NCBI RefSeq assembly: GCF_021462825.1
Contig: NZ_JAKEEB010000019.1
Location: forward strand, 1 to 64,000
DNA: 64,000 bases
Direction of reading: 5' to 3'
Source: Streptomyces glomeratus
Lineage (GTDB): Bacteria > Actinomycetota > Actinomycetes > Streptomycetales > Streptomycetaceae
Shown: positions 55,198 through 63,826 of the stretch, in pieces
Numbering within the stretch: position 1 is the first letter of the stretch
Layout: the number at the start of each line of letters is the position of its first letter
Position numbers and translations under genes: made by a program
Notes under the pieces: model-generated
Told to the model about the DNA's origin: nothing
The model's input: the letters and a program-made list of their open reading frames with translations, nothing else
Databases searched by the model: none

Positions 55198-56537
55198 CGC
55201 CTGACCTCCCGCCGCAGCCGACGGATGTTGAACGCCATCACCGGGATCACCAGCAGCAGCAGGAACACCGCGATCGCGCTCGCGATACCGGGCCGGTCCT
55301 CCGAGAAGCCCTTCCGGTACAGCTCCAGGGCCAGGACGTTCGCGTCGTCCTGGGACGAGCCCGGCGGAATGATGAAGACCAGGTCGAAGATCTTCAGCAC
55401 ATTGATCATCAAGGTGACCGTGACCACCGCGAGCACCGGCGCGAGCAGCGGCACGGTGACCCGGCGGAACACCTGCCACTCGTTCGCGCCGTCCACCCGT
55501 GCCGCCTCCAGCAGTTCCCGGGGCAGCCCCGCGAGCCCGGCCGCGATCAGCACCATCGCGAAGCCGGCCCACATCCACACATATGCGCCGATGATGGCCG
55601 GTGTGACCAGCGACGGCCCCAGCCAGTCCACGCCGTTGTACGGCTCCTTGAAGTTGCCCGCCGGCAGCCGCAGCCGGGCGCCGTCGGCCCGGGCGGGCAG
55701 GGTGAACGTGCCGTCGGCGGCTGCCTCGGCCGAGGCCACCACCCTGCCGTCCTTGACCGCCTCGATCCTCATCCCGGCGTAGCCCAGCTCCGACGGGTCG
55801 ACCGCCCCGAGCCTGCCGACGCCCTTGCCACGTGTGAAGTCCTGCCAGGTGGTGCCGGTGATCCTCCCCGGCTCGGGTTCGGCCTGCACGGCCTTCTTCG
55901 CGCCGCTCGGCATCTGGTCGGGGGCGACCCCGACCAGGGGCAGGGCGACCGGGCGGCCCGTGTGGACGGCGGTCCGGGTGATGAAACCGCCTCCCTGCGC
56001 CGTCAGGGGCGACTCACGGCCGGGGTGCGCCTTGGGGAACGCGGACGACTGCGCGAAGGTGTCGTGGATCCCGACCCACACCGCGTTCGCGACGCCCTTG
56101 TCCGGATCCTGGTCGTACACCAGCCTGAAGATGATCCCCGCGGCGAGCATCGAGATGGCCATCGGCATGAAGACGACCAGCTTGAACGCCGTGCCCCAGC
56201 GGACCCTTTCGGTGAGCACCGCGAAGACCAGCCCGAGCGCGGTGGACACCGTCGGCGCGAACACCACCCAGATGATGTTGTTCTTGAGGGCGGTGCGGAT
56301 GCCGTCGTCCGTGAACAGCGCCTTGTAGTTGTCGAACCCGGCGAAGCCGTCGCCGGACGCGTCCCCGAAGCTGCGGACGACCGAGTACCCGATCGGGTAG
56401 ACCACGAGCGCGCCGAGCAGCACCAGGGCGGGCAGCAGGAAGAGGGCCGCCACGGTCTTCCGGGTGCCGGTCACGCTCTTGCGACTCTTCGGAGCGGCGG
56501 GGGCCGCGGACGCCCCCGCCGCCGTGGCCGACGTCAT
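55194..56537 (-). CDS. Carbohydrate ABC transporter permease with large extracytoplasmic insert
   Basis: A MalF-type permease of 447 residues, about 140 longer than usual. TM1-TM3 lie before residue 145, and the EAA loop is ELLEAARVDGANEWQVFRRVTVPLLAP at 341-367. Between about 150 and 305 lies a soluble insert that ends with a beta-rich GMRIEAVKDGRVVASAEAAA..DGTFTL pattern like a carboxypeptidase regulatory-type fold. From topology the insert faces outside, like the P2 loop of MalF, and may contact the binding protein. It overlaps the second permease as ATGA and follows the binding-protein gene by six bases. Confidence 0.9.
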   Translation of the reverse strand: MTSATAAGASAAPAAPKSRKSVTGTRKTVAALFLLPALVLLGALVVYPIGYSVVRSFGDASGDGFAGFDNYKALFTDDGIRTALKNNIIWVVFAPTVSTALGLVFAVLTERVRWGTAFKLVVFMPMAISMLAAGIIFRLVYDQDPDKGVANAVWVGIHDTFAQSSAFPKAHPGRESPLTAQGGGFITRTAVHTGRPVALPLVGVAPDQMPSGAKKAVQAEPEPGRITGTTWQDFTRGKGVGRLGAVDPSELGYAGMRIEAVKDGRVVASAEAAADGTFTLPARADGARLRLPAGNFKEPYNGVDWLGPSLVTPAIIGAYVWMWAGFAMVLIAAGLAGLPRELLEAARVDGANEWQVFRRVTVPLLAPVLAVVTVTLMINVLKIFDLVFIIPPGSSQDDANVLALELYRKGFSEDRPGIASAIAVFLLLLVIPVMAFNIRRLRREVRR

Positions 56538-56543
56538 CGCCGG

Positions 56544-57935
56544 TCAGCTCCCGCTCCCGTACGCCGCCGCCGCGTCCTTCTCCAGCTTCGCCTGTGTGCC
56601 CGCGATGTCCGCCGGGTTCTTCAGGAAGTCCTGGAGGTCCTTCCACTCGCCCTTGCCGGGCGTGCCGCCGAAGGCCTGCGGGGCCTGGTCGGACATGTCG
56701 AAGCGGAAGCCGTCGCCGGCCGCGATCAGCGCCTTGGCCATCTTCTGCTGCACAGCGTTCGGATACGCGGACAGCGGGACCGCCTTGTTCGGTGAGAGAT
56801 AGCCGCCGAGCCTGGCCTGGATGGTCGCCGCGTCCGGCGAGGCCAGGAAGGTGACCAGTGCCTGCGCCGCCCGGGAGTCCTTCAGGACGACCGCCGCGTC
56901 ACCGCCGGAGACCACCGGCGCCTGGCCTCCCACCGCCGGGAACGGGAACACCTTGGCGTCCGTGCCCACCTCGGCCTTGGTCTCGCCGATGTTGACCTGC
57001 GCGAAGTCGCCCTCGAACACCATGCCCGCCTTCGGCTGGGTGCCTCCGGTGAAGGTCTGGGTGACCGAGGCGGGGAACTCGGTCTGCAGCGCGCCGTCGG
57101 GACCGCCCGCGATGTAGTCCTTCCTGCCCCAGATCCGCGCCAACGTGGCCAGCGCGTCCTTCACGGACGGGTCCGTCCACTTGATCTTGTGCCGGGCGAG
57201 CTGGTCGTACTTGTCCGGGCCCGCCTGGGAGAGATAGACGTTCTCGAACCAGTCCGTCAGGGTCCACCCGTCGGCGCCGCCGATGGAGAAGGGGGTGACC
57301 CCGGAGTCGTAGACGTCCCCGGCCACCTTCAGCAGCTCCTCCCAGCGCGCCGGCTCCTTGGTTCCCGCGTTCTGGAAGACCTTCGCGTTGTACCAGATCA
57401 GGGACTTGTTGGCGGCCTTGTAGTACGCGGCGTACTGGGTGCCGCCGACCTTGCCGATGTCCTGCCAGCCCTGGGAGTAGTTCTTGCCGATCTCGGCCCG
57501 GGCCTCTGGGCCGAGGGGCTTGGCCCACTTCTTCTGCACGGCCTGCTTGATGGCGCCGGGCTGCGGGAGCAGGGCGACGTCCGGCGGCTGGCCGCCGGCG
57601 ATCTTCGAGCCGAGGAAGTTGACGATCGGGTCCTGGGCGGGCACAAAGGTGACCTTGGCGCCGGTGCGTTTCTCGAACTCGGCGAGCACCTTCTTGAAGT
57701 TGGCCTGCTCGCCGCCGGTCCAGACGGCGGCGACCTCTAGGGTCTGGCCGTTCAGCTTCGGCAGGGTGACGGTTGCGGCGGTTTCCGTGCCTCCGCTGCT
57801 CCTGCCACTGCTCTTGTTGTCGTCGTCGCTTCCGCCGCACCCGCTGAGCGAGAGCGCCAAAGCTCCCGCGACGACGGCGGCTGCGGTCCTGGCGGCCCGG
57901 TGTGTCCGGATGGTGCTGCTCGTACTGCGCATCAC
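56544..57935 (-). CDS. Sugar-binding lipoprotein of an ABC transporter
   Basis: A protein of 463 residues. A lipoprotein signal with lipobox SLSGC gives lipidated Cys33, followed by a Ser/Gly/Asp-rich linker and a family 1 solute-binding fold (VAAVWTGGEQANFKKVLAEFEKRTGAKV; later PFPAVGGQAPVVSGGDAAVVLKDS). It captures a sugar, perhaps an oligosaccharide or alpha-glucoside, for the two permeases downstream. The start is GTG 57935 or ATG 57932. It is first in the operon. No LacI regulator is adjacent, so the ligand cannot be inferred from context. Confidence 0.92.
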   Translation of the reverse strand: MMRSTSSTIRTHRAARTAAAVVAGALALSLSGCGGSDDDNKSSGRSSGGTETAATVTLPKLNGQTLEVAAVWTGGEQANFKKVLAEFEKRTGAKVTFVPAQDPIVNFLGSKIAGGQPPDVALLPQPGAIKQAVQKKWAKPLGPEARAEIGKNYSQGWQDIGKVGGTQYAAYYKAANKSLIWYNAKVFQNAGTKEPARWEELLKVAGDVYDSGVTPFSIGGADGWTLTDWFENVYLSQAGPDKYDQLARHKIKWTDPSVKDALATLARIWGRKDYIAGGPDGALQTEFPASVTQTFTGGTQPKAGMVFEGDFAQVNIGETKAEVGTDAKVFPFPAVGGQAPVVSGGDAAVVLKDSRAAQALVTFLASPDAATIQARLGGYLSPNKAVPLSAYPNAVQQKMAKALIAAGDGFRFDMSDQAPQAFGGTPGKGEWKDLQDFLKNPADIAGTQAKLEKDAAAAYGSGS

Positions 57936-58091
57936 TGCCCCGTTCTTCGTTCCTCGTCGAACGTCGCGCGCTGTCCCGTGCGCTCTGGTCTACGCGGGGT
58001 CGATCGGGGCGGCAAGAGCGCCTGCGCCGTCAACCGGGCGATCGTGACCGCCTCGTGACGTACGGTGAGCGCGCTCCTCCGGTCGCGGAAC

Positions 58092-61000
58092 CTACAACAG
58101 CGAGGGCACCTCCGTGGCCGCCACCGAGCGGGCCGCCCGCTCCAGCGCGCTGGCGAGGAGCGCCAAGTCCGTGGGCCCGTTGCCCAGTTCGCGAACCGGT
58201 CGCCGCGCGGGCGGGTCGCCCATGCGGTGCCACTCCAGAGGAACGACCGTGGGGCGCAGGGTCGCCGTACGAGGAATGCGCCCGGTGATCCGGCCACCCT
58301 GGAACGGCGTCACCCGGCCGTCCGCACCCGTCAACCGGCCACGCCCGGGCGCCGGTTCGTCCGGTCCCGGTGCCGGCGTGTCCAGGGCGATCCGGAGACA
58401 GGCCGTGCGGGCCGGCTCCCACCCGGCCGTCCGTCCGCCCGGTCCCGCCGCGGCGACGAGATGCACCCCGAGCCGCTCTCCGTCACGGGCCACCGCTTCC
58501 AGGGCCCGTACGACCGACCCTGCCGCCGGGCGGCCCGGGGCGCCGAGCGCGGGGGACAGCAGTGCGTCCAGGTCGTCCACCAGCACCACGAGACGGGCCA
58601 TCGGCGGGCCGGTCCGAGCCTGCTGCCGCGCCGCCGCGGGACGCAGTCGCAGGGTCGTGCTCGGCGGGGATTCGAGGTCGCCCGAGGCGGAACCGCCCGT
58701 GCGCTGCGGGCCGATCCGCTCCGACACCTGCCGCCGGGTGTGCCACTCGGCGAAGCCGAGCCGCCCCAGCAGCTCGGCACGCCGCTTCAGCTCGGCGCTG
58801 AGCGACTGCGCGAACTCCCGCATCCGCACCGGGTCGTTGGCCGCCAGCAGTGTGGTGACGTGCGGCAGATCCGTGCAGACCCGCAGTCCCTCGCCGTCGG
58901 TGGCGCCGTTCGGACCGCAGCCCCCACCCTCGACGAGCACGATTCCCAGCCGGTCCGGACGCTCGGCCGCCGCGAGCGACGCGGCGATCGAACGCAGCAG
59001 CTCCGTACGCCCGCTGCCGGGCGGTCCCTCCACCAGCAGGTGCGGTCCGTCGGCGGCGAGGTCCGCGGTCACCGGACCGCGCGGCCCCGCGCCGAGCACC
59101 GCCCAGGCGCGGCCGCCCGGCGACCTCGTGTCGTCCGCCGCGTCGGCCCAACGCGCCATCAGGGAAGCCGGAGTGGCCCGTGCCAGGCCCAACTCGTCCA
59201 GCAGCCGGGCAGCCTGCGGCAGCGGTGCCGACACCCGCGGGTGCCGGTCCCCGCCGCCGTCCGTGCGCAGCGGGGCGAGCGCCCGCGCGAACCGCTCCGC
59301 CCATGCCGGGGACACCGCGTCCACGGTGGCGACCGTGCCGTTTCCCACGGGGGCTCGCCGCCCGCGTGCGGAATCCGCGCCCCCGCCCGGCGCGACCCGT
59401 AGGAGCCGCAGTGCCGTCGCCACGTCACCGCACAGCAGCGCGACGGCACCGCACTCCCGGAACGCGGGCGACGCCGCGCACGCCGCCTCGTACGTCTCCG
59501 TGACCGGGGAGGCCGGGGAGGCGGACGGGGCGTCGGCCAGGCACAGGACATGGATACCGGCCCGCGCTCCCTCCTGCGCCAGCCGTGCCACGGCCTCGCG
59601 CACACCGGCGCCTCCCGGGTCGCCGTCCACGACCACCACCGTGTACGGCCCGGGGAAGGTGTCGCCCGCCTCGTCCTCGTCACGCGCCCAGGAGGGGCGA
59701 CGGAGGGCACCCCGCACCCCGGGACCGGTGTGCGGGCCGGGTCCGGGGGAGGGGGCGGCGGAATTCCCGGAGCCGGGAGCAGACCTATCGGAGCCGGGAG
59801 CGGTTTGTGCGGAGCCGGGGGTGGCCGGGGGGTGGCCCCCGGAGGGTGTGGGGTCCAAGAGGTGGTCCTCGAGGCGGCGCAGCAGCTCGTCGGTGCGGGC
59901 CGTGGCCTGCTCCCGGTCGTACGCCAGCAGAAGCCGGCAGTCCTGGCCGTGCGCCGGGCGCAGGTGCGGCAGCCAGCCGAGCCAGGCCCAGTCCGCGGTG
60001 CGTTCCTCCAGGGGACGTGAGCGGTCGGCGCTGATCAGGACCAGCTCCAGCGTGTCGGGGGAGTGCAGCGCGGCGAGCTGTGCCACCACCGCGCGCGCCA
60101 GCCCGGTCAGCCGCGCGCGGGGCCCGGCCAGGCCGAGCGCACCCACCTCACGCAGTCCGGCCGTCACCGGCACCGCGGGCAGCAGGCCCCCGCCGTCCGG
60201 CGCCGCACGGTCGGCCGTGCCCAGCCGCACGGTGAGTGTCTCCGGGTGGCCGGGGCCGCGCTCCCACAGCCGCGGCCCGGGGCCGAGCGCGCCGAGCAGC
60301 AGCGCCGCGAGGTCGGGCCACTTCTCGGGGGCCGGGGAGGCGAAGGACGGGGGCGGCGATGCGACCCGGTCCCCGTCGGCGCCCTGTCGTGCGGTGCCGG
60401 CCTGTTCCCCGCGGCTTCCGGTCAGACGCCGTGCCCAGGCGGTGAGCCCGCCGCGCCTGCGCACTCCCAAAGGCACGGCCGTGCCCCGCGGCGGGGTGCC
60501 CTTGCGGGTGCCCCCGGCGCCGGGCCCGGACGCCGGGGGCCCGGGTACGGCGGGCGTGGGGATGGGCGCCTCCACCGGGCCGTGTTCCTGTGCTCCGGGG
60601 GCGATCCCGTCGGAGGCGCCCCAGGCGCTGACGCCGAAGCCGTGATGGGTGTCCCCGGAGGCGATGCCGTCCGTGGCGGGGTACCCCGCACCGGTGGGGC
60701 CGTCCGTTACGGGGAGTCCGTCGCGGGGAGCGGTGCCGGCGTGGTGTCCGTCGCGTGGGCCGGTGACGGGTCCGTGTCCGTCCCGGGGCCCCGTGGCGGT
60801 CCCGTGCCCGCCGGTGGAGGCGCCGCCTGCGGACGGCCGCCCGCCGCCGGAGGGGCCCTCATGGCCCGTGCCGTCCGCCGCCGCGGTCCCCTGGGCCTCC
60901 GTGTCCTCCGCCGTGCCGTGGGCGCCCGGAAGTTCCGTCGCGCCGGAGTCCCCGCCCGAGGTGTTGCCCGTGCCCGGGTGCGGCACGGTCGCCGGGCCCG

Positions 61001-61712
61001 TGGAACCCGCCGGGCCGGCCGGAGCCGCCTCACCCAGGATCCGCACCTGCCCTTCTCCGTCCGGTGCCGTCCGTACGGGCCGCGCCGAGCCGGGCGGGGC
61101 CAGCCGCAGGGCCGACTCCCCGAGCCGCAGCAGCGCCCCGGGGGTCAGCCGCACCGGGCGGTCGCCCACCTGCCTGCCGTCGAGCGTGGTGCCGTTCGTC
61201 GACCCCAGGTCGGCGACCGAGACGCGGCCGTCGGCGGCGACCGTGACCGCGCAGTGCAGCCGGGAGACGTCGGGGTCGTCCAGCGGGACGTCCGCGTCGG
61301 CGGAGCGGCCGATGCGAACCGCACCGCCGTGCAGCAGATGGACGCCGCCCGCGTCCGGGCCCGCCACCACATGGAGCTGGGCCGTGTCCTCGTCGGGCTC
61401 GGGGCCCGGCTCCGCGGGCGCGCCGAGGGTCAGCACCGCCCCGTCCAGCAGCGGCGGCTCGCCCAGCGTGCAGCGCTGCGGGTCCAGCCGCTCGGAGCCC
61501 GCGTACAGCACCAGGGAGCTCGCCCCGGGCTCCCGGCCGCGCTCGGGCGGCGAGGCGCCCTGGGCCGCGCCGACCGCCGAGGCCAGGCCGGAGGCCACCG
61601 CGGCCAGTGCCGTACCGGCGGGAGCGGTGACCAGCACGTCGCAGCTCGCGGCGCGCGCCCGTGACTCCGGGGGCGGGCCCGGCGGGTCTACGACGGTCAG
61701 CCGGATCTGCAT
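58092..61712 (-). CDS. FHA-domain / FtsK-SpoIIIE-like ATPase fusion
   Basis: A protein of 1206 residues. Residues 1-100 look like a ubiquitin-fold region (ending LLDGAVLTLG). An FHA domain spans about 112-205 with Gly-Arg-Ser at 135-137, SRLH at 150-153 and STNGT at 171-175, the phosphothreonine-binding residues. A Pro/Gly/Asp/His-rich linker follows to about 560. Then comes a degenerate FtsK-type module (WLGWLPHLRPAHG) and a second module with Walker A GPPGSGRT at 896-903, in which the usual Lys is Arg902, and Walker B LVVLVDDLDALL. The layout recalls EssC/EccC secretion ATPases but no membrane helices are seen. The ATG at 61712 was chosen; the open frame runs to 62126. Confidence 0.85.
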   Translation of the reverse strand: MQIRLTVVDPPGPPPESRARAASCDVLVTAPAGTALAAVASGLASAVGAAQGASPPERGREPGASSLVLYAGSERLDPQRCTLGEPPLLDGAVLTLGAPAEPGPEPDEDTAQLHVVAGPDAGGVHLLHGGAVRIGRSADADVPLDDPDVSRLHCAVTVAADGRVSVADLGSTNGTTLDGRQVGDRPVRLTPGALLRLGESALRLAPPGSARPVRTAPDGEGQVRILGEAAPAGPAGSTGPATVPHPGTGNTSGGDSGATELPGAHGTAEDTEAQGTAAADGTGHEGPSGGGRPSAGGASTGGHGTATGPRDGHGPVTGPRDGHHAGTAPRDGLPVTDGPTGAGYPATDGIASGDTHHGFGVSAWGASDGIAPGAQEHGPVEAPIPTPAVPGPPASGPGAGGTRKGTPPRGTAVPLGVRRRGGLTAWARRLTGSRGEQAGTARQGADGDRVASPPPSFASPAPEKWPDLAALLLGALGPGPRLWERGPGHPETLTVRLGTADRAAPDGGGLLPAVPVTAGLREVGALGLAGPRARLTGLARAVVAQLAALHSPDTLELVLISADRSRPLEERTADWAWLGWLPHLRPAHGQDCRLLLAYDREQATARTDELLRRLEDHLLDPTPSGGHPPATPGSAQTAPGSDRSAPGSGNSAAPSPGPGPHTGPGVRGALRRPSWARDEDEAGDTFPGPYTVVVVDGDPGGAGVREAVARLAQEGARAGIHVLCLADAPSASPASPVTETYEAACAASPAFRECGAVALLCGDVATALRLLRVAPGGGADSARGRRAPVGNGTVATVDAVSPAWAERFARALAPLRTDGGGDRHPRVSAPLPQAARLLDELGLARATPASLMARWADAADDTRSPGGRAWAVLGAGPRGPVTADLAADGPHLLVEGPPGSGRTELLRSIAASLAAAERPDRLGIVLVEGGGCGPNGATDGEGLRVCTDLPHVTTLLAANDPVRMREFAQSLSAELKRRAELLGRLGFAEWHTRRQVSERIGPQRTGGSASGDLESPPSTTLRLRPAAARQQARTGPPMARLVVLVDDLDALLSPALGAPGRPAAGSVVRALEAVARDGERLGVHLVAAAGPGGRTAGWEPARTACLRIALDTPAPGPDEPAPGRGRLTGADGRVTPFQGGRITGRIPRTATLRPTVVPLEWHRMGDPPARRPVRELGNGPTDLALLASALERAARSVAATEVPSLL

Positions 61713-62113
61713 CGCCGTCAGCGGTCCCTTCTGCGCGGGCGCCCGCGCACGAGGACGGAGCCGCGCCGCGGTCCCCCCACCGCGAACTCCCCCCACCGCG
61801 CACGAGCACAGCGGCCAGTACGGAATGCATCCTCGCACCTGCCGCCGACAACGCGCCCGCCGCCCAACGTCAAGTGATCTTGATTGGTCGGCTCTGCCCG
61901 CAAAAGTGCCTGACCAGTGCCCGGCCGGTGTCCGCTTGAGATCGGTCACGTCCGGCCGCGGCAACCAACGGACCGAGGCGAGCGTCTTTTCTTCGAACAT
62001 GCACGGGAAGCGGAACGTAAGACGGACAGGACGACAGGGAGTGCCGCCCACCACGGCACTACAGTGGATCGGAACACGCTCGGCACGCCGGGAGCAGTGA
62101 CCGGAACCGGCGT
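61713..62113. other. Divergent region between the FHA-ATPase and the kinase
   Basis: 401 bp with no supported gene. It should contain promoters for both divergent genes, which may be co-regulated. A relatively AT-rich part lies around 61860-61910, including TTGATT near 61880, but no well-spaced -10 was found. Open frames here are extensions of the two flanking genes without family-like sequence. Confidence 0.4.
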
Positions 62114-63826
62114 ATGGACCAGGCAAGCAAGCAGCAGGGAGCCCATGACGTGCGGCCGGTAGGCAGCAAGTACCTGCTCGAGGAGCCGCTCGGACGCGGC
62201 GCCACGGGCACCGTCTGGCGAGCCCGCCAGAGGGAGACCGCGGGCGCCGAGGCGGCCGTGCCCGGCCAGCCCGGCGAGACGGTCGCGATCAAGGTCCTCA
62301 AGGAGGAGCTCGCAAGCGACCCGGACATCGTGATGCGATTCCTGCGGGAGCGCTCCGTTCTGCTTCGGCTCACCCACCCGAACATCGTCCGGGTGCGCGA
62401 CCTGGTCGTCGAGGGCGATCTGCTGGCGCTGGTCATGGACCTCGTCGACGGCCCCGACCTGCACCGTTACCTCCGCGAGAACGGCCCCTTCACGCCGGTC
62501 GCCGCGGCCCTGCTCACCGCGCAGATCGCCGACGCGCTGGCCGTGAGCCACGCCGACGGTGTCGTGCACCGCGACCTGAAGCCCGCGAACGTGCTGCTGA
62601 AGCAGCACGACGGCCAGATGCATCCGATGCTGACCGACTTCGGCATCGCCCGGCTGGCCGACTCGCCGGGCCTCACGCGCACACACGAGTTCGTGGGCAC
62701 GCCCGCGTACGTGGCCCCGGAGTCGGCCGAGGGCCGCCCGCAGACCTCCGCCGTCGACATCTACGGTGCCGGCATCCTGCTGTACGAGCTGGTCACCGGG
62801 CGTCCGCCGTTCGCAGGCGGGAGCGCCCTCGAGGTCCTCCACCAGCATCTGAGCGCCGAACCGCGCCGGCCCTCGACCGTGCCCGGCCCGCTGTGGACGG
62901 TGATAGAGCGCTGCCTGCGCAAGAACCCGGAGGGACGGCCGAGCGCCGAGAACCTCGCCCGGGCCCTGCGGGTGGTCGCCGAGGGCGTCGGCGTGCATGC
63001 GAACGCCGCGCAGATCGCCGCCGCGGAGGGCGTGTCCGCGCTGCTCGCGCCGGACCCGGCTCCGGCGCCCGTGCCCGGTTCCGCCGACCCCACGCAGGTG
63101 CTGCCGCAGGGCCCGGCCGGCTCGTACGACCCGAACGCGGCGACCAGCGTCCTGCCGCACACCTCGGGCCCCGCGGGCGCCGCGGACCCCACGGCCGTCC
63201 TGCCCCACAGCGGAGCCGCCGATCCGACGGCCGTGATGCCGCCGGTGCCGCAGCACGAGCCCGGCGGGCAGCAGCGGCCCGAGGAGCCGCACCCTTGGCA
63301 GAACCAGCTGCGCGCGGCCCGCGACCGCAACGAGCAGACGCAGGTCCAGGCATATCTCGACCCCGGCGAGGACCCGCTGCGCCGCCGTCCGCAGCGCCAG
63401 GTGGCGCGCCCGCAGCAGCGCCCCCAGCGGCAGCAGCCGGCGCCGGGGTACGGCTATCCGCAGCAGCAGCCCCAGCAGTACGCCCCGCAGCCCCAGCAGT
63501 ACGCGCCCCAGCGGCAGCAGTACGCCCCCGCTCCGCAGCAGCAGCCGCAGCGGTACGCGCCGCAGCAGCCCCAGCAGCCGGCGCCGCGTCCGGCGCGCGA
63601 GCCACGGCCTCCGCGTCAGCGCAGCGCCAACCCGATGAAGATCCCGGGGCTCGGCTGCCTGAAGGGCTGCCTCTTCATGATCCTCATCCTTGTCGTCGCC
63701 GGGTGGCTGGTCTGGGAGTTCAGCCCGCTGCAGCACTGGATCGGCTCCACGAAGTCGTACTGGGCGCAGCTGAGCGACTGGTTCGGCAAGGTGACCGGGT
63801 GGCTCGGCAAGCTGGGCTCCAACTAG
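62114..63826 (+). CDS. Membrane-anchored Ser/Thr protein kinase
   Basis: A protein of 570 residues. The kinase domain (about 17-290) has the glycine loop LGRGATGTVWRA, Lys of VAIKVLKEE, HRDLKPANVL, DFG in LTDFGIARL and GTPAYVAPE. A linker (about 300-505) first repeats a Thr-x-Val-(Leu/Met)-Pro motif at Thr327, Thr344, Thr360 and Thr372, then becomes Gln/Pro/Tyr-rich with QQYAP repeats. One transmembrane helix at about 518-536 and a short outer tail end the protein. It resembles the Streptomyces PkaA/PkaB group and there is no PASTA sensor. ATG 62114 was chosen; a GTG at 62150 is possible. Confidence 0.93.
   Translation: MDQASKQQGAHDVRPVGSKYLLEEPLGRGATGTVWRARQRETAGAEAAVPGQPGETVAIKVLKEELASDPDIVMRFLRERSVLLRLTHPNIVRVRDLVVEGDLLALVMDLVDGPDLHRYLRENGPFTPVAAALLTAQIADALAVSHADGVVHRDLKPANVLLKQHDGQMHPMLTDFGIARLADSPGLTRTHEFVGTPAYVAPESAEGRPQTSAVDIYGAGILLYELVTGRPPFAGGSALEVLHQHLSAEPRRPSTVPGPLWTVIERCLRKNPEGRPSAENLARALRVVAEGVGVHANAAQIAAAEGVSALLAPDPAPAPVPGSADPTQVLPQGPAGSYDPNAATSVLPHTSGPAGAADPTAVLPHSGAADPTAVMPPVPQHEPGGQQRPEEPHPWQNQLRAARDRNEQTQVQAYLDPGEDPLRRRPQRQVARPQQRPQRQQPAPGYGYPQQQPQQYAPQPQQYAPQRQQYAPAPQQQPQRYAPQQPQQPAPRPAREPRPPRQRSANPMKIPGLGCLKGCLFMILILVVAGWLVWEFSPLQHWIGSTKSYWAQLSDWFGKVTGWLGKLGSN

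Noticed and set aside
58092..61712. Type VII secretion locus
   Set aside because: The ATPase recalls EssC/EccC but no Esx, EccB, EccD or mycosin gene is present and membrane helices are missing.
63421..63600. CAG/CCC-rich repeats at the end of the kinase linker as a DNA repeat element
   Set aside because: They are codons of a Gln/Pro/Tyr-rich disordered linker and do not continue outside the gene.
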